Positions 45,609 through 54,116 of a DNA stretch of 64,000 bases are shown here, one piece after another. Below the pieces are notes generated by a model that made no database searches, was not told where the DNA came from, and saw nothing but the letters and a program-made list of their open reading frames with translations. The position numbers were made by a program, and so were the translations under genes. Source of the DNA: Polaribacter batillariae (GTDB taxonomy: Bacteria; Bacteroidota; Bacteroidia; Flavobacteriales; Flavobacteriaceae); assembly GCF_017498485.1 (NCBI RefSeq), contig NZ_CP071795.1:2294001-2358000 (forward strand), written 5' to 3'. The stretch's first letter is position 1. Every line of letters starts with the position of its first letter.

Positions 45609-46151
45609 TTATGCTTTTTGTTCTTGTTGTTGATGAATTTTTAACTGTTCTTTTAAAATTTTTCGAGCTCTAGATAAATTCGATTTAGAAGTGCCTTCAG
45701 AAATGGCTAAAAGTTTTGCAATTTCTTTGTGCGAATAATTATCTAATACATACAAATTAAAAACCAAACGATATCGATCTGGTAATTTTTGAATAAAACC
45801 CAGCAATACATCTACATTAAAACAGTTGTTTTCTAGGTCTATTTCTGTTTCTTCCTGTGTTTCTGGAAGCTCTTTTACAATTTGTAAAGGAGATTTTTTT
45901 CTATATTTTAGTAGTGCTGTATTTATGGTAATTCTTTTTAACCAACCTTCAAAAGAACCTTTGCCATTGTATTGTTTAATTTTATCGAAAATGGTTAAAA
46001 AACTATCTTGTAAAGTGTCTTCTGCATCTTGGTAATTTCTAGAATATTTTAAACAAAGAGGAAAAAGCTTATCAGCATATAATTGATAAACTTCAGATTG
46101 TGCTGCCAACTTTTGCTGGCAGCAACCTTGTATGAGTTCTTTTAGTTTAAT
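45609..46151 (-). CDS. ECF-type RNA polymerase sigma factor
   Basis: 166 residues from a TTG at 46109, but the family's N-terminal helix ('KELIQGC') is encoded upstream in the same frame. The only start-like codon there is an ATT at 46151 ('IKLKELIQGCCQQKLAAQSE'), right after the preceding gene's stop (46156). I extended to it tentatively. Region 2: 'YQLYADKLFPLCLKYSRNYQ' and 'DAEDTLQDSFLTIFDKI', 'GSFEGWLKRITINTALLKYR'. Region 4: 'LPDRYRLVFNLYVLDNYSHK' and 'EIAKLLAISEGTSKSNLSRA'. Directs transcription of an unknown regulon, probably including the adjacent barrel protein. Confidence 0.88.
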   Translation of the reverse strand: MKLKELIQGCCQQKLAAQSEVYQLYADKLFPLCLKYSRNYQDAEDTLQDSFLTIFDKIKQYNGKGSFEGWLKRITINTALLKYRKKSPLQIVKELPETQEETEIDLENNCFNVDVLLGFIQKLPDRYRLVFNLYVLDNYSHKEIAKLLAISEGTSKSNLSRARKILKEQLKIHQQQEQKA

Positions 46152-46155
46152 GCCT

Positions 46156-46557
46156 CTAATTTACGGGAACTACTACTTCTTCGAAAATATTTTCTCCATC
46201 ATTATCTTTTCCTTTAAAAAATTTAAAAAGATAATCTTCTCTTTGTGTTGCAGTAACTATAAATTTATGTTCTTTCTCAACAATAGCTTCTGTACAAGCA
46301 TCATCTAAATTTACCAAAGCTCTTATGGCTACAATTCTTGTAGTGTCTTGGTATTCGTAATACACATTGTCGAAATTGTAACAAGAATTTTTAAAAGTGT
46401 ACTTTAAAGTAATGGTGTCTCTTTTACCAAATGTAAAACTTTCTGGCGTTTTTGCTTCGTCTATGGCAACAAATTCGTAGGTGTAATTTGGTTTGTCGTC
46501 GTTTAAACAAGAGCTAAACACAACAATACCAATTAATAATAGGGCTAATTTTTTCAT
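46156..46557 (-). CDS. Small lipoprotein of unknown function
   Basis: 133 residues. Signal 'MKKLALLLIGIVVFSSC' (lipobox Cys17). The mature part is beta-rich: 'FTFGKRDTITLKYTFKNSCY', 'FDNVYYEYQDTTRIVAIRAL', 'KEHKFIVTATQREDYLFKF', looking like one immunoglobulin-like sandwich with two Cys. It stops 4 bases before the likely sigma-factor start and is probably co-transcribed with it. No known family recognised. Confidence 0.75.
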   Translation of the reverse strand: MKKLALLLIGIVVFSSCLNDDKPNYTYEFVAIDEAKTPESFTFGKRDTITLKYTFKNSCYNFDNVYYEYQDTTRIVAIRALVNLDDACTEAIVEKEHKFIVTATQREDYLFKFFKGKDNDGENIFEEVVVPVN

Positions 46558-46577
46558 AATAAAATAGGGTTTAATAA

Positions 46578-47279
46578 TTAATATTTAAGAATGGGAGTTC
46601 CATTTTTACATTCGATTGATTTTGGTTCATTGGGTAGAGAACAATCAGAAACAATGTTCCACTTAGTGTTGTATTCTTTTTCTGCATTGGTATAATTTGC
46701 TACTTTTTGCAGAAAATCAACGGTATTTATTTTTGTGGAATAAGGCATAAAACCCTGTGGTCCACCACATGCTTTAGCTCCATAAGCAACATATTTCCAG
46801 TCGTTGGAATTTGCACAAGATTCGTTTCTAGAAAGTGTTTCGATTTCGTTAAACAAATCCATTAATTGTCGATAATCTTTTTCTTGTTCGGTTACTTCTC
46901 GTTTTACAACCAATTTTGTTTCGGTAAGTTCTATAATTTTCCAGCCAAAATTCGACGGATAAGATTGTATATTAACCTCAATAAGATTTTTATTTAATCT
47001 CCAGGTTCCTTTATTATTGAAAAATGTTAAAGGTGGTGTGCCACACCATCCAGAAGTTCGTTCTATAAACTCGTTGTTTTTTTGAAAAGAAATTCCATAA
47101 CTTTCTTTTGGCAAAGCATTTCCTCTTTTAAAAGTAGTGTTTTCTCCATCGAAATCGGGTTCAATCCAACTTCCTAATAATAAATTATTAGAATCGATGG
47201 TAATTTCTTGGTTGTTTTCACAAGAAAAAAGTGTGATTGCAAAAATGAAAACTGTTAAAAATCGAAAATTTGGTTTCAT
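46578..47279 (-). CDS. Lipocalin-like lipoprotein with Cys-rich C-terminal part
   Basis: 233 residues. Signal 'FLTVFIFAITLFSC' (Cys near 20). Residues about 30-125 look like a lipocalin-type '(L)LGSWIEPDF...' barrel ('GTWRLNKNLIEV', 'TKLVVKREV'). The C-terminal part has four Cys and the stretch 'YGAKACGGPQGFMPYS' with 'WNIVSDCSLPNEPKSIEC', reminiscent of a small inhibitor-like module seen in Bacteroidota lipoproteins. 20 bases upstream of the next lipoprotein gene, same strand. Function unknown. Confidence 0.7.
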   Translation of the reverse strand: MKPNFRFLTVFIFAITLFSCENNQEITIDSNNLLLGSWIEPDFDGENTTFKRGNALPKESYGISFQKNNEFIERTSGWCGTPPLTFFNNKGTWRLNKNLIEVNIQSYPSNFGWKIIELTETKLVVKREVTEQEKDYRQLMDLFNEIETLSRNESCANSNDWKYVAYGAKACGGPQGFMPYSTKINTVDFLQKVANYTNAEKEYNTKWNIVSDCSLPNEPKSIECKNGTPILKY

Positions 47280-47340
47280 AATTATTTGGGTTCTTTCTTA
47301 CAAGATGTAAAAATCTTTAAGAGGTTGCGTGTAATAGTCT

Positions 47341-47348
47341 TATTTTTG
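47341..47348 (+). promoter_or_regulatory. -7 promoter box of the LuxE-like gene
   Basis: TATTTTTG fits TAnnTTTG and ends 8 bases before the ATG, so the leader would be only a few bases. Confidence 0.55.
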
Positions 47349-47356
47349 TAAAAATT

Positions 47357-48331
47357 ATGGAAAAAGATATTTTTAACATACAGAATCTCGAAGATTTTAA
47401 CAAAATAACCTTAGAGGTTTTTAAACATCAATTTAATAACAACAAGGTATATAGGTCTTTTTGTGATTTGTTATACGTGCATCCTTCTAGTGTTTCTAAG
47501 GTTGAAGAAATTCCGTTTTTACCCATTCAATTTTTTAAAAGTCGAAAAGTAATCGCTTCTTTAGAGAAAGTAGAAGCAATTTTTACAAGTTCTGGAACCA
47601 CAGGAAGCATTACCAGCAAACATTTTGTAACAGACATTAATTTGTATAAAAACAGTTATTTAAAAGGGTTTCATCATTTTTATGGAAATATAGAAGATTA
47701 TGCAGTTTTGGCGCTATTGCCTAATTATTTAGAAAGAAAAGGTTCTTCTTTAATTTTTATGATAGACGATTTAATTCGAAAATCTAAAAACGTAGAAAGT
47801 GGTTTTTATTTAAATAATATTGAAGAATTAGCCGAAAAACTAAAAGAATTAGACAAAAAAGGACAAAAAACACTACTTATTGGTGTTTCTTTTGCATTGT
47901 TAGATTTAATCGAACAACAACAATTTAATTTAAAAAATACCATAATTATGGAAACTGGTGGTATGAAAGGAAGAAGAAAAGAATTAATTCGAGAAGAGCT
48001 GCATCAACTCTTAAAAAATGGTTTTGGAGTTGCAAAAATTCATTCAGAATATGGAATGACAGAATTACTAAGTCAAGCATATTCTAAAGGAAATGGCATT
48101 TTCGAAACACCACCTTGGATGAAAATTCTAACCAGAGAAACAGAAGATGCATTGACTATAAATTCTGTTGGAAAAAATGGCGGAATTAACGTAATCGATT
48201 TGGCAAATTACAATTCTTGCTCTTTTATTGCGACGCAAGATTTAGGAAAAGTTTACGAAAACGGAACATTCGAAATTATTGGACGTTTCGATAACTCGGA
48301 CATTCGTGGTTGTAATTTAATGGTTTTGTAG
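47357..48331 (+). CDS. LuxE-like acyl-protein synthetase / acyltransferase
   Basis: 324 residues, cytoplasmic. Adenylate-forming motif 'FTSSGTTGSI' (about 75-84), then 'IGVSFALLDLIEQQQ', 'METGGMKGRRKELIREELH' and 'HSEYGMTELLSQAYSK', all typical of the LuxE/PF04443 family. LuxE activates fatty acids as acyl-AMP and moves them onto a Cys. There are no other lux genes here, so it probably serves another acyl-activation role in cell-surface biosynthesis. Followed 33 bases later by mscL. Confidence 0.85.
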   Translation: MEKDIFNIQNLEDFNKITLEVFKHQFNNNKVYRSFCDLLYVHPSSVSKVEEIPFLPIQFFKSRKVIASLEKVEAIFTSSGTTGSITSKHFVTDINLYKNSYLKGFHHFYGNIEDYAVLALLPNYLERKGSSLIFMIDDLIRKSKNVESGFYLNNIEELAEKLKELDKKGQKTLLIGVSFALLDLIEQQQFNLKNTIIMETGGMKGRRKELIREELHQLLKNGFGVAKIHSEYGMTELLSQAYSKGNGIFETPPWMKILTRETEDALTINSVGKNGGINVIDLANYNSCSFIATQDLGKVYENGTFEIIGRFDNSDIRGCNLMVL

Positions 48332-48364
48332 GGTTTATAATAGAGAAAAGAAAAATAAAAAAAG

Positions 48365-48823
48365 ATGAAACTTAAGTTATTTAAAGAATTTAAAGAGTTT
48401 GCTGTAAAAGGAAACATGATCGACATTGCGATTGGCGTAATTATTGGTACAGCATTTAACAAAGTGGTAAATGTGTTGGTAAAAGAGGTTTTAATGCCAC
48501 CTTTATCTTTTATGACAGATGGTGCAAATTGGGAAAACAGAAAAATAGTTTTACGAGAAGCTATTGTCGCGAACGGAAAAACAAATATAGAGGAAATAGC
48601 AATTGGTTATGGAAAATTGTTGGAAGCTGGAGTCGATTTTTTAGTAATTGCCTTTACCGTTTTTATTGTAGTAAAATTAATGAATTCTTTAAAGAAAAAA
48701 GCAGACGACCCAAAAGACAAAACAACAGTTACTCCTAAAAATATCGAGTTAATGAACAAAACCAATGAGCTTTTAGAGAAGCAAAACGAATATTTACAAA
48801 AAGTTTTAAGTCAAAAAATGTAA
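48365..48823 (+). CDS. mscL: Large-conductance mechanosensitive channel
   Basis: 152 residues. N-terminal helix 'FKEFAVKGNMIDIAIGVIIG' is the channel-lining TM1, then 'NKVVNVLVKEVLMPPLSFMT', and TM2 'VDFLVIAFTVFIVVKLMN'. C-terminal charged coiled coil. It opens under membrane tension to release solutes during osmotic downshock. Slightly longer than the E. coli channel (136). Confidence 0.95.
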   Translation: MKLKLFKEFKEFAVKGNMIDIAIGVIIGTAFNKVVNVLVKEVLMPPLSFMTDGANWENRKIVLREAIVANGKTNIEEIAIGYGKLLEAGVDFLVIAFTVFIVVKLMNSLKKKADDPKDKTTVTPKNIELMNKTNELLEKQNEYLQKVLSQKM

Positions 48824-48849
48824 CACACAAATAAAATAATTAAAGAAAA

Positions 48850-49945
48850 ATGCATTCAATCAAAAAAATAATAATAATACTACTCTTTTTCCTTGGTTTT
48901 TGTACAATTGCTAGTGCACAAGAACAATTATTAACGGCTACAGAGATTCAACAAAACGAAAATGAGTTAATTAAGTCTTTTGAAAAATTTAACAGAAAAC
49001 CGAAAAGAAAAAGATTAAAAAGAAAATTTGTGTTAAAATACGAGGCATCGATTAAAAAATACAACGCTCGTTTAAACGATTTGTATCAACCAAACGAATA
49101 TGTAGAAAAAAAATTGGGAAGGAATTTTAAACACTTTACAGTCGTTACAGTTTTTAAGTGATTTCGTAAAATCGTCTAACAAAACGTCTTTTATTAAAAC
49201 CAAAGAATATCAATTTAAAATAGATAGCATTGCTACTTTAGCAGAAGAAAATTTGTACAAAAAAGGAAAAGAAACTATAGAAAAAAAAGAAAATATTTAT
49301 TCTTTAGAAGTAGGCTACAATTATTTGATGAGGGTTTTACAAATAAATTCAAATTATAAAAACACCAAAGAATTGATGGATTTAGCAATTTTAAAAGGAA
49401 CTAAAGACATTTATTTTTCTCCTGTTACAAATGGTAATTCTGGAAACTATTTAGAGTTTACAAGTAACAATTCAAGTACAACAAGCAATTATATCATCCA
49501 AAGTTTAATAGAAGACCTTTCCGTTAATAAAGTGGGTAGCCGCTTTGTAAATAATTTTACAAAATCTAATTGGGTTGTAGAGCTTAAATGGGTTTCTGTA
49601 AATATATCTCCAAGACCAGACAGAAAGTATTCTGTTGAAAGAAAAGCCGACATAAAAGAAGATGGAAAAGAGAAAACTGTAAATGCAATCGTAAATTATA
49701 TCGAAAAAACAAAAGATATAAATGGTGTATTAAACGTTAAAATAAAAGACACAAAAACACAAAATTATTTTATAGACGAGAAATTTTCTGGAAGTTCTTT
49801 TATCACTAAAATAGAAGCCAGGTTTACAGGCGACAAAAGAGCACTTACTTTCGAAGATAAAAGAATTATAGAAGAAACAAATGCAAACCCATTTGCTTCG
49901 TATGAACCAGAAAATCGTTTACTCACAAAAAAAATACATCATTAG
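48850..49945 (+). pseudogene. Exported protein gene split by a frameshift in an A8 run
   Basis: The first part (48850-49161, 103 codons) has a signal peptide ending 'CTIASAQE' and a helical region. The second part continues in another frame to 49945. At 49106-49113 there are eight A's: reading seven would give 'EYVEKNWEGILNTLQSLQFL' and continue in the second frame without a stop ('SDFVKSSNKTSFIKTKEY...') to a 364-residue protein. So the gene is frameshifted, phase-variable, or contains a sequencing error in the homopolymer. The full protein would be periplasmic, helical at first, then beta-rich. Family not recognised. Confidence 0.7.
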
Positions 49946-50001
49946 TAGTTTTTTTGTAAATTTTCGGCTTTTTTATCGACCACAATAGTAAAAATAAAAA
50001 G

Positions 50002-50442
50002 ATGAAAAATACAATTCTTATTCTATTACTTTCTACAACAACTACTTTTTTTGCCCAAAATTATAATTTAGACAAAGGCTATATTGCTGAAGGTTATGAT
50101 GTTGTTTCTTATTTCGATAATGCTCCAAAAGAAGGCAAAAAAGATTTTACGACAGAATACGATGGTGTAAAATTTAAATTTATATCTCAAGAAAATTTAG
50201 AGAAATTTAAAAAATCTCCAAAAAAATATGTACCTCAGTATGGAGGCTATTGCGCGTATGCAATTGGTTTAAAAGGTAAAAAAGTTTCTATTAATCCAAA
50301 AACATTCGAAATTAGAGACGGAAAATTATATTTATTCTACAATTCTTGGGGAACAAATACTTTAAAGCTTTGGAAAAAAGAAGGAGCAGAAAAGTTGAAA
50401 GAAAAAGCAGATGAAAATTGGTTGAAAATTATAAAAGAATAG
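50002..50442 (+). CDS. YHS-domain exported protein
   Basis: 146 residues. Signal peptide ending 'TTTFFAQ'. Then 'AEGYDVVSYFDNAPKEGKKD' and 'YDGVKFKFISQENLEKFKKS', and 'YVPQYGGYCAYAIGLKGKKV', the usual YHS-domain pattern of Bacteroidota ('GYDVVSYF...YGGYCAYA'). YHS domains bind metals in heavy-metal transporters; in these single-domain periplasmic forms the role is unknown. Ends 4 bases from the end of the convergent hydroxylase gene. Confidence 0.88.
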   Translation: MKNTILILLLSTTTTFFAQNYNLDKGYIAEGYDVVSYFDNAPKEGKKDFTTEYDGVKFKFISQENLEKFKKSPKKYVPQYGGYCAYAIGLKGKKVSINPKTFEIRDGKLYLFYNSWGTNTLKLWKKEGAEKLKEKADENWLKIIKE

Positions 50443-50446
50443 TTTC

Positions 50447-51214
50447 TTAACTTTTTTTCTCTTCCAATTCCGTTTTCATTAATCTGTCCCAAAAGGTAAA
50501 ATACAAACCAAAATTATAGTTAAATTTGGTGTGATGCGAATCGTGATGCGTAGCACCAATAATCCATTTTTTAAACCAATTTCCTAATTTTCCTGAAGGA
50601 TATACCTCAATCCCTGCATGATTGATGGTCGCAGAAAGCGTCATAATTAACAAAACAGTAAATAGCGCATACAAATGCATGGGTAAGAAAATTACAATTA
50701 CAGGTAAAAAAATCGCTTGCAAAACAGTCTCATAAGGATGAAAAGAAAACGCCGTAAAAACAGTCGTATGCACACTTTTATGATGAATTTTATGAAAAAA
50801 CTTATAAATTTTAGGAAGGTGCATCCACCTGTGAATCCAATAATAATACGTATCCTGAATAAATAAAAAAGCGAAAATACTAATTGGAATATACCACAAA
50901 GGATAGGTTTTAAAATCTAAATAAATGGCGGTGTAATTAATGGACCATAAATAGTAAATGAAAACTGCAATTGCGCCAAAAATAAAACCACTAATTAAAG
51001 ACCAGTAAATTTCTTTACGAACCTGTTTCTTTTTTAGGGGTTTTTTGTTTAAAATTCTATGTTTTAGTTGTTCTCTAAACTTATTTAAAAAAAACCAATG
51101 ATAAACCCCAGAAAATGCCAAATATCTTACAAAAATAATTGCCGTAAATACGAATATTAAAGACATAATTACAAAAATATTACTAAAATCGATTTCTGTA
51201 ATTTTGTCTTTCAT
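50447..51214 (-). CDS. Sterol desaturase / fatty acid hydroxylase family membrane protein
   Basis: 255 residues, four or more membrane helices. The di-iron histidine clusters are complete: 'HRWMH', 'HKIHHKSVH', 'INHAG' and 'ATHHDSHHTKFN'. The family oxidises lipids (hydroxylation or desaturation); substrate here unknown, perhaps a membrane lipid or carotenoid. 10 bases downstream of tyrS on the same strand. Confidence 0.92.
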   Translation of the reverse strand: MKDKITEIDFSNIFVIMSLIFVFTAIIFVRYLAFSGVYHWFFLNKFREQLKHRILNKKPLKKKQVRKEIYWSLISGFIFGAIAVFIYYLWSINYTAIYLDFKTYPLWYIPISIFAFLFIQDTYYYWIHRWMHLPKIYKFFHKIHHKSVHTTVFTAFSFHPYETVLQAIFLPVIVIFLPMHLYALFTVLLIMTLSATINHAGIEVYPSGKLGNWFKKWIIGATHHDSHHTKFNYNFGLYFTFWDRLMKTELEEKKS

Positions 51215-51224
51215 AAACTTATAA

Positions 51225-52517
51225 TTAGGCTACAACTAATAAATAATAGGTCTTTTTACCACGTTGTAACAATACATATTTATTCGCAATTAAATCTTCT
51301 TTCGTAATCGTAAAATCTTCTTTTACCTTTTCTTTATTTACAGAAATTGCGTTCTCTTTTAAAGCTCTTCTAGCTTCGCCATTCGAATTTAAAAAGTTGG
51401 TTTTGGCAGCCAAAGCACCAATCATATCTAAACCTTCTTCAATATCTGTAGTCGAAACAGTTGCTTGAGGAACACCATCAAAAACATCTAAAAAAGTTTG
51501 TTCATCTAACGATTTTAAGTCGTACGCTGTCGATTTTCCGAATAAAATATTCGACGCTTTTAAGGCGTTTTCATAGGCTTCTTTTCCATGTGTCATGGTA
51601 GTTACCTCTTCTCCTAATTTCTTTTGAAGCAAACGCAAATGCGGATTCTCTGTATGTTCTGCAATTAAACTTTCAATAGTTTCTTTGTCTAAAAACGTAA
51701 ATTTCTTAATAAAGTTTTCTGCATCTTCATCCGAAGAATTTAACCAATATTGGTAAAATTTATAAGGCGAAGTTCTATTTGCATTCAACCAAACGTTGCC
51801 ACCTTCGGTTTTTCCAAACTTTGTACCATCTGCTTTTGTAACCAAAGGCACTGTAATGGCATATGCTTTTCCTTTTGCTTTTCTTCGAATTAATTCAGTT
51901 CCAGTGGTAATATTTCCCCATTGGTCAGAGCCACCCATTTGCAGCATGCAATTTTTTTCTTTGTAAAGATGATAAAAATCGTAACCTTGAAATAATTGGT
52001 ACGTAAATTCTGTAAAACTCATTCCTTCAGAAGACTCCGAACTTAAACGTTTTTTTACAGAATCTTTTGCCATCATGTAATTTACAGTAATGTGTTTGCC
52101 AGTATCTCTTACAAAATCAATCAAAGAAATATCTTTCATCCAATCGTAATTGTTTACCAATTCTGCTTTATTTTCTGCGGAAGCATCAAAATCTAAAAAA
52201 CGCTCTAAATTTTCACGAACTCCAGCAATATTTTTCGCCAAAGTGGCTTCGTCTAACAAATTTCTTTCAGCAGATTTTCCAGAAGGATCCCCAACCATAC
52301 CAGTTGCACCACCAATTAAAGCAATTGGGTTGTGCCCAGCATTTTGGAAATGTTTCAAAATAAAAATCTGAACCAAACTACCAATATGAAGCGAATCTGC
52401 AGTGGGGTCAAAACCAATATAACCCACAGTTTTATTTTCCAATAAATAAGCTTCTGTATCTGGCATAATATCGTGCAATAAACCTCTCCAGCGTAATTCT
52501 TCTACAAAATTTGTCAT
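51225..52517 (-). CDS. tyrS: Tyrosyl-tRNA synthetase
   Basis: 430 residues. Class I HIGH equivalent in 'DPTADSLHIGSLVQIFI', KMSKS equivalent 'TKFGKTEGGNVW', tyrosine-site stretch 'YQLFQGYDFYHL' and 'QMGGSDQWGNI'. C-terminal S4-type RNA-binding part (about 365-430, 'RRALKENAISVNKEKV'). It charges tRNA-Tyr. Its leader contains a long hairpin, see 52535-52567. Confidence 0.97.
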   Translation of the reverse strand: MTNFVEELRWRGLLHDIMPDTEAYLLENKTVGYIGFDPTADSLHIGSLVQIFILKHFQNAGHNPIALIGGATGMVGDPSGKSAERNLLDEATLAKNIAGVRENLERFLDFDASAENKAELVNNYDWMKDISLIDFVRDTGKHITVNYMMAKDSVKKRLSSESSEGMSFTEFTYQLFQGYDFYHLYKEKNCMLQMGGSDQWGNITTGTELIRRKAKGKAYAITVPLVTKADGTKFGKTEGGNVWLNANRTSPYKFYQYWLNSSDEDAENFIKKFTFLDKETIESLIAEHTENPHLRLLQKKLGEEVTTMTHGKEAYENALKASNILFGKSTAYDLKSLDEQTFLDVFDGVPQATVSTTDIEEGLDMIGALAAKTNFLNSNGEARRALKENAISVNKEKVKEDFTITKEDLIANKYVLLQRGKKTYYLLVVA

Positions 52518-52534
52518 CGTAAATGTGTATTTTT

Positions 52535-52567
52535 AGACCTGATAGGTTTTAAAAACCTGTCAGGTCT
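52535..52567 (-). promoter_or_regulatory. Hairpin in the tyrS 5' leader
   Basis: AGACCTGATAGGTTT pairs with AAACCTGTCAGGTCT (15 pairs incl. one G-T). It lies between the tyrS start (52517) and a -7 box (52579-52586), so it is inside the leader. No T-tract in tyrS direction. It may be a regulatory stem or a dispersed palindrome. Confidence 0.6.
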
Positions 52568-52578
52568 TTTTGTGACTA

Positions 52579-52586
52579 CAAAGATA
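52579..52586 (-). promoter_or_regulatory. -7 promoter box of tyrS
   Basis: Minus-strand TATCTTTG fits TAnnTTTG, giving a leader of about 55-60 bases. Confidence 0.55.
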
Positions 52587-52619
52587 AACTTATCAATCAA
52601 AAAACCATAAATTAGCAGT

Positions 52620-53615
52620 ATGATTTTAGTAACAGGAGGAACAGGTTTGGTAGGTGCACATTTGTTGTATCATTTGGTAAAAAGTGATGAAAAAATTCGT
52701 GCCATTTATCGTTCTAAAGAGAAGATCGATGCTGTAAAAAAGGTGTTTTCTTATTATTCTAATGATGCAACTTTAATTGCTAAAATAGAGTGGTTTAAAG
52801 CGGATATTACAGAGGTTCCTACCATGATTCCTGCTTTTGTGGGGGTTAAAAAAGTGTATCATTGTGCAGCTTTTATTTCTTTTAACCCCAAAGATTATAG
52901 AGAAATGCGAAAGGTAAATATTCATGGAACAGCAATTATTGTAAATCTTTCTATTGATGCAAAAGTCGATAAGCTTTGTTTTGTGGGTTCGATTGCTTCT
53001 GTAGGAGATGCTGTAAATGGAGGTTTAATCACCGAAGAAAACGAATGGAATAAAGAAGCAGACAATAGTGGGTATTCGATTACCAAATTTGGTGCAGAAA
53101 TGGAAGTTTGGCGTGCAAGTCAAGAAAATGTAAAGGTTGCAATTGTAAACCCTGGAGTAATTTTAGGAAGCGGATTTTGGGATACAGGTTCTGGCAAGCT
53201 ATTTACCCAAATTTACAATGGCTTTAAATATTATACAGAAGGCGTTACTGGTTTTGTAGGAGTACAAGATGTGGTAAAAGCGATGATTTTATACATGAAT
53301 TCTAATGTAAAAAACGAACGTTTTATATTGGTTTCAGAAAATAAATCGTTTAAAGAAATCTTTTTTTTAATTGCAGATGCTTTTGGTAAAAAACGACCTT
53401 CTAAAAAAGTAAAACCTTGGCAAACAGTTATTTTTTGGCGATTTTCTGCCTTTGTTTCTAAAATTACAGGAGTGGCTCCTTTGTTAAGTAAATATTCTGC
53501 GAGAAGTGCACATTCAGTTTCTAAATATTCTTCAGAAAAATTTAAAAAAACATTTAATTTTCAATTCGAAAAAATAGAAAATGTTATAATTAATGTGAGC
53601 AAAAATTATAATTAA
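52620..53615 (+). CDS. NAD-dependent epimerase/dehydratase family protein
   Basis: 331 residues of the extended short-chain dehydrogenase type. NAD site 'ILVTGGTGLVGAHLLYHL' at the N-terminus; 'VYHCAAFISFNPKD'; catalytic Tyr-Lys in 'SGYSITKFGAEMEVWRA'; Ser in 'CFVGSIASVGD'. Subgroup resembles dihydroflavonol-reductase-like enzymes acting on sugars or small carbonyls; substrate unknown. Convergent with the DUF4296 gene, 2 bases apart. Confidence 0.92.
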   Translation: MILVTGGTGLVGAHLLYHLVKSDEKIRAIYRSKEKIDAVKKVFSYYSNDATLIAKIEWFKADITEVPTMIPAFVGVKKVYHCAAFISFNPKDYREMRKVNIHGTAIIVNLSIDAKVDKLCFVGSIASVGDAVNGGLITEENEWNKEADNSGYSITKFGAEMEVWRASQENVKVAIVNPGVILGSGFWDTGSGKLFTQIYNGFKYYTEGVTGFVGVQDVVKAMILYMNSNVKNERFILVSENKSFKEIFFLIADAFGKKRPSKKVKPWQTVIFWRFSAFVSKITGVAPLLSKYSARSAHSVSKYSSEKFKKTFNFQFEKIENVIINVSKNYN

Positions 53616-53617
53616 TG

Positions 53618-54115
53618 TTATTGGATATTTCTTCTTTGCTCGTCGATTTCTTGGATATGTTCTAAAATTTGCGATTCAATTTTTAGTAACGAATCTTTAG
53701 AAACTTTTAAACTATCTATTGCCATTTGTTTTTTTATTGCAGTACCTAAAGAATCTTTTCGAATAGAATCTAAAGCCGCTTTTTGTTTCTTAAAAAAAGC
53801 CGTTTTTGTTTCTAAATTTTTTTTTGCATTTTCTAACATTTTTTGATACAAATCTATTTTAGACATGTAGTAAAAATTGCTTTCCATAAAACGCGAACTA
53901 TCAATTTTAAATTTATCGTACACAAGAGACATGTAATTGATGTTTTTTTCGTTATTCGTATTTTTTATGAATTTGGCACTACTTGCAATCATCATTTCTT
54001 GCAATAAAAGGCTCATGGTATCTTGTGGAATTAAGTCTTTAGGTTTTTCGAAAATGGTATTACTTGTACAAGAAACCAAGAAGATTAGAATAAAAAGTGC
54101 GCTTATTTTCTTCAT
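53618..54115 (-). CDS. DUF4296 domain lipoprotein
   Basis: 165 residues from the ATG at 54115 ('MKKISALFILIFLVSC', lipobox Cys near 16); the longer reading from 54169 overlaps pyrC and lacks a signal. 'PKDLIPQDTMSLLLQEMMIA' and 'FKIDSSRFMESNFYYMS' are typical of DUF4296, followed by a coiled-coil tail rich in Lys, Asp and Ser. The start is 1 base after the pyrC stop, so the genes are co-transcribed. Function unknown, periplasmic side of a membrane. Confidence 0.88.
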   Translation of the reverse strand: MKKISALFILIFLVSCTSNTIFEKPKDLIPQDTMSLLLQEMMIASSAKFIKNTNNEKNINYMSLVYDKFKIDSSRFMESNFYYMSKIDLYQKMLENAKKNLETKTAFFKKQKAALDSIRKDSLGTAIKKQMAIDSLKVSKDSLLKIESQILEHIQEIDEQRRNIQ

Positions 54116-54116
54116 T

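Noticed and set aside
45070..45633. 187-codon plus-strand ORF opposite the beta-barrel gene
   Set aside because: It mirrors the Lys-rich linker of the minus-strand gene (giving Phe/Leu-rich product), has no start context, and the minus-strand gene has clear domains.
46156..47279. Lipoprotein pair as anti-sigma factors
   Set aside because: Both carry lipoprotein signals and no cytoplasmic domain, so they cannot bind the sigma factor directly.
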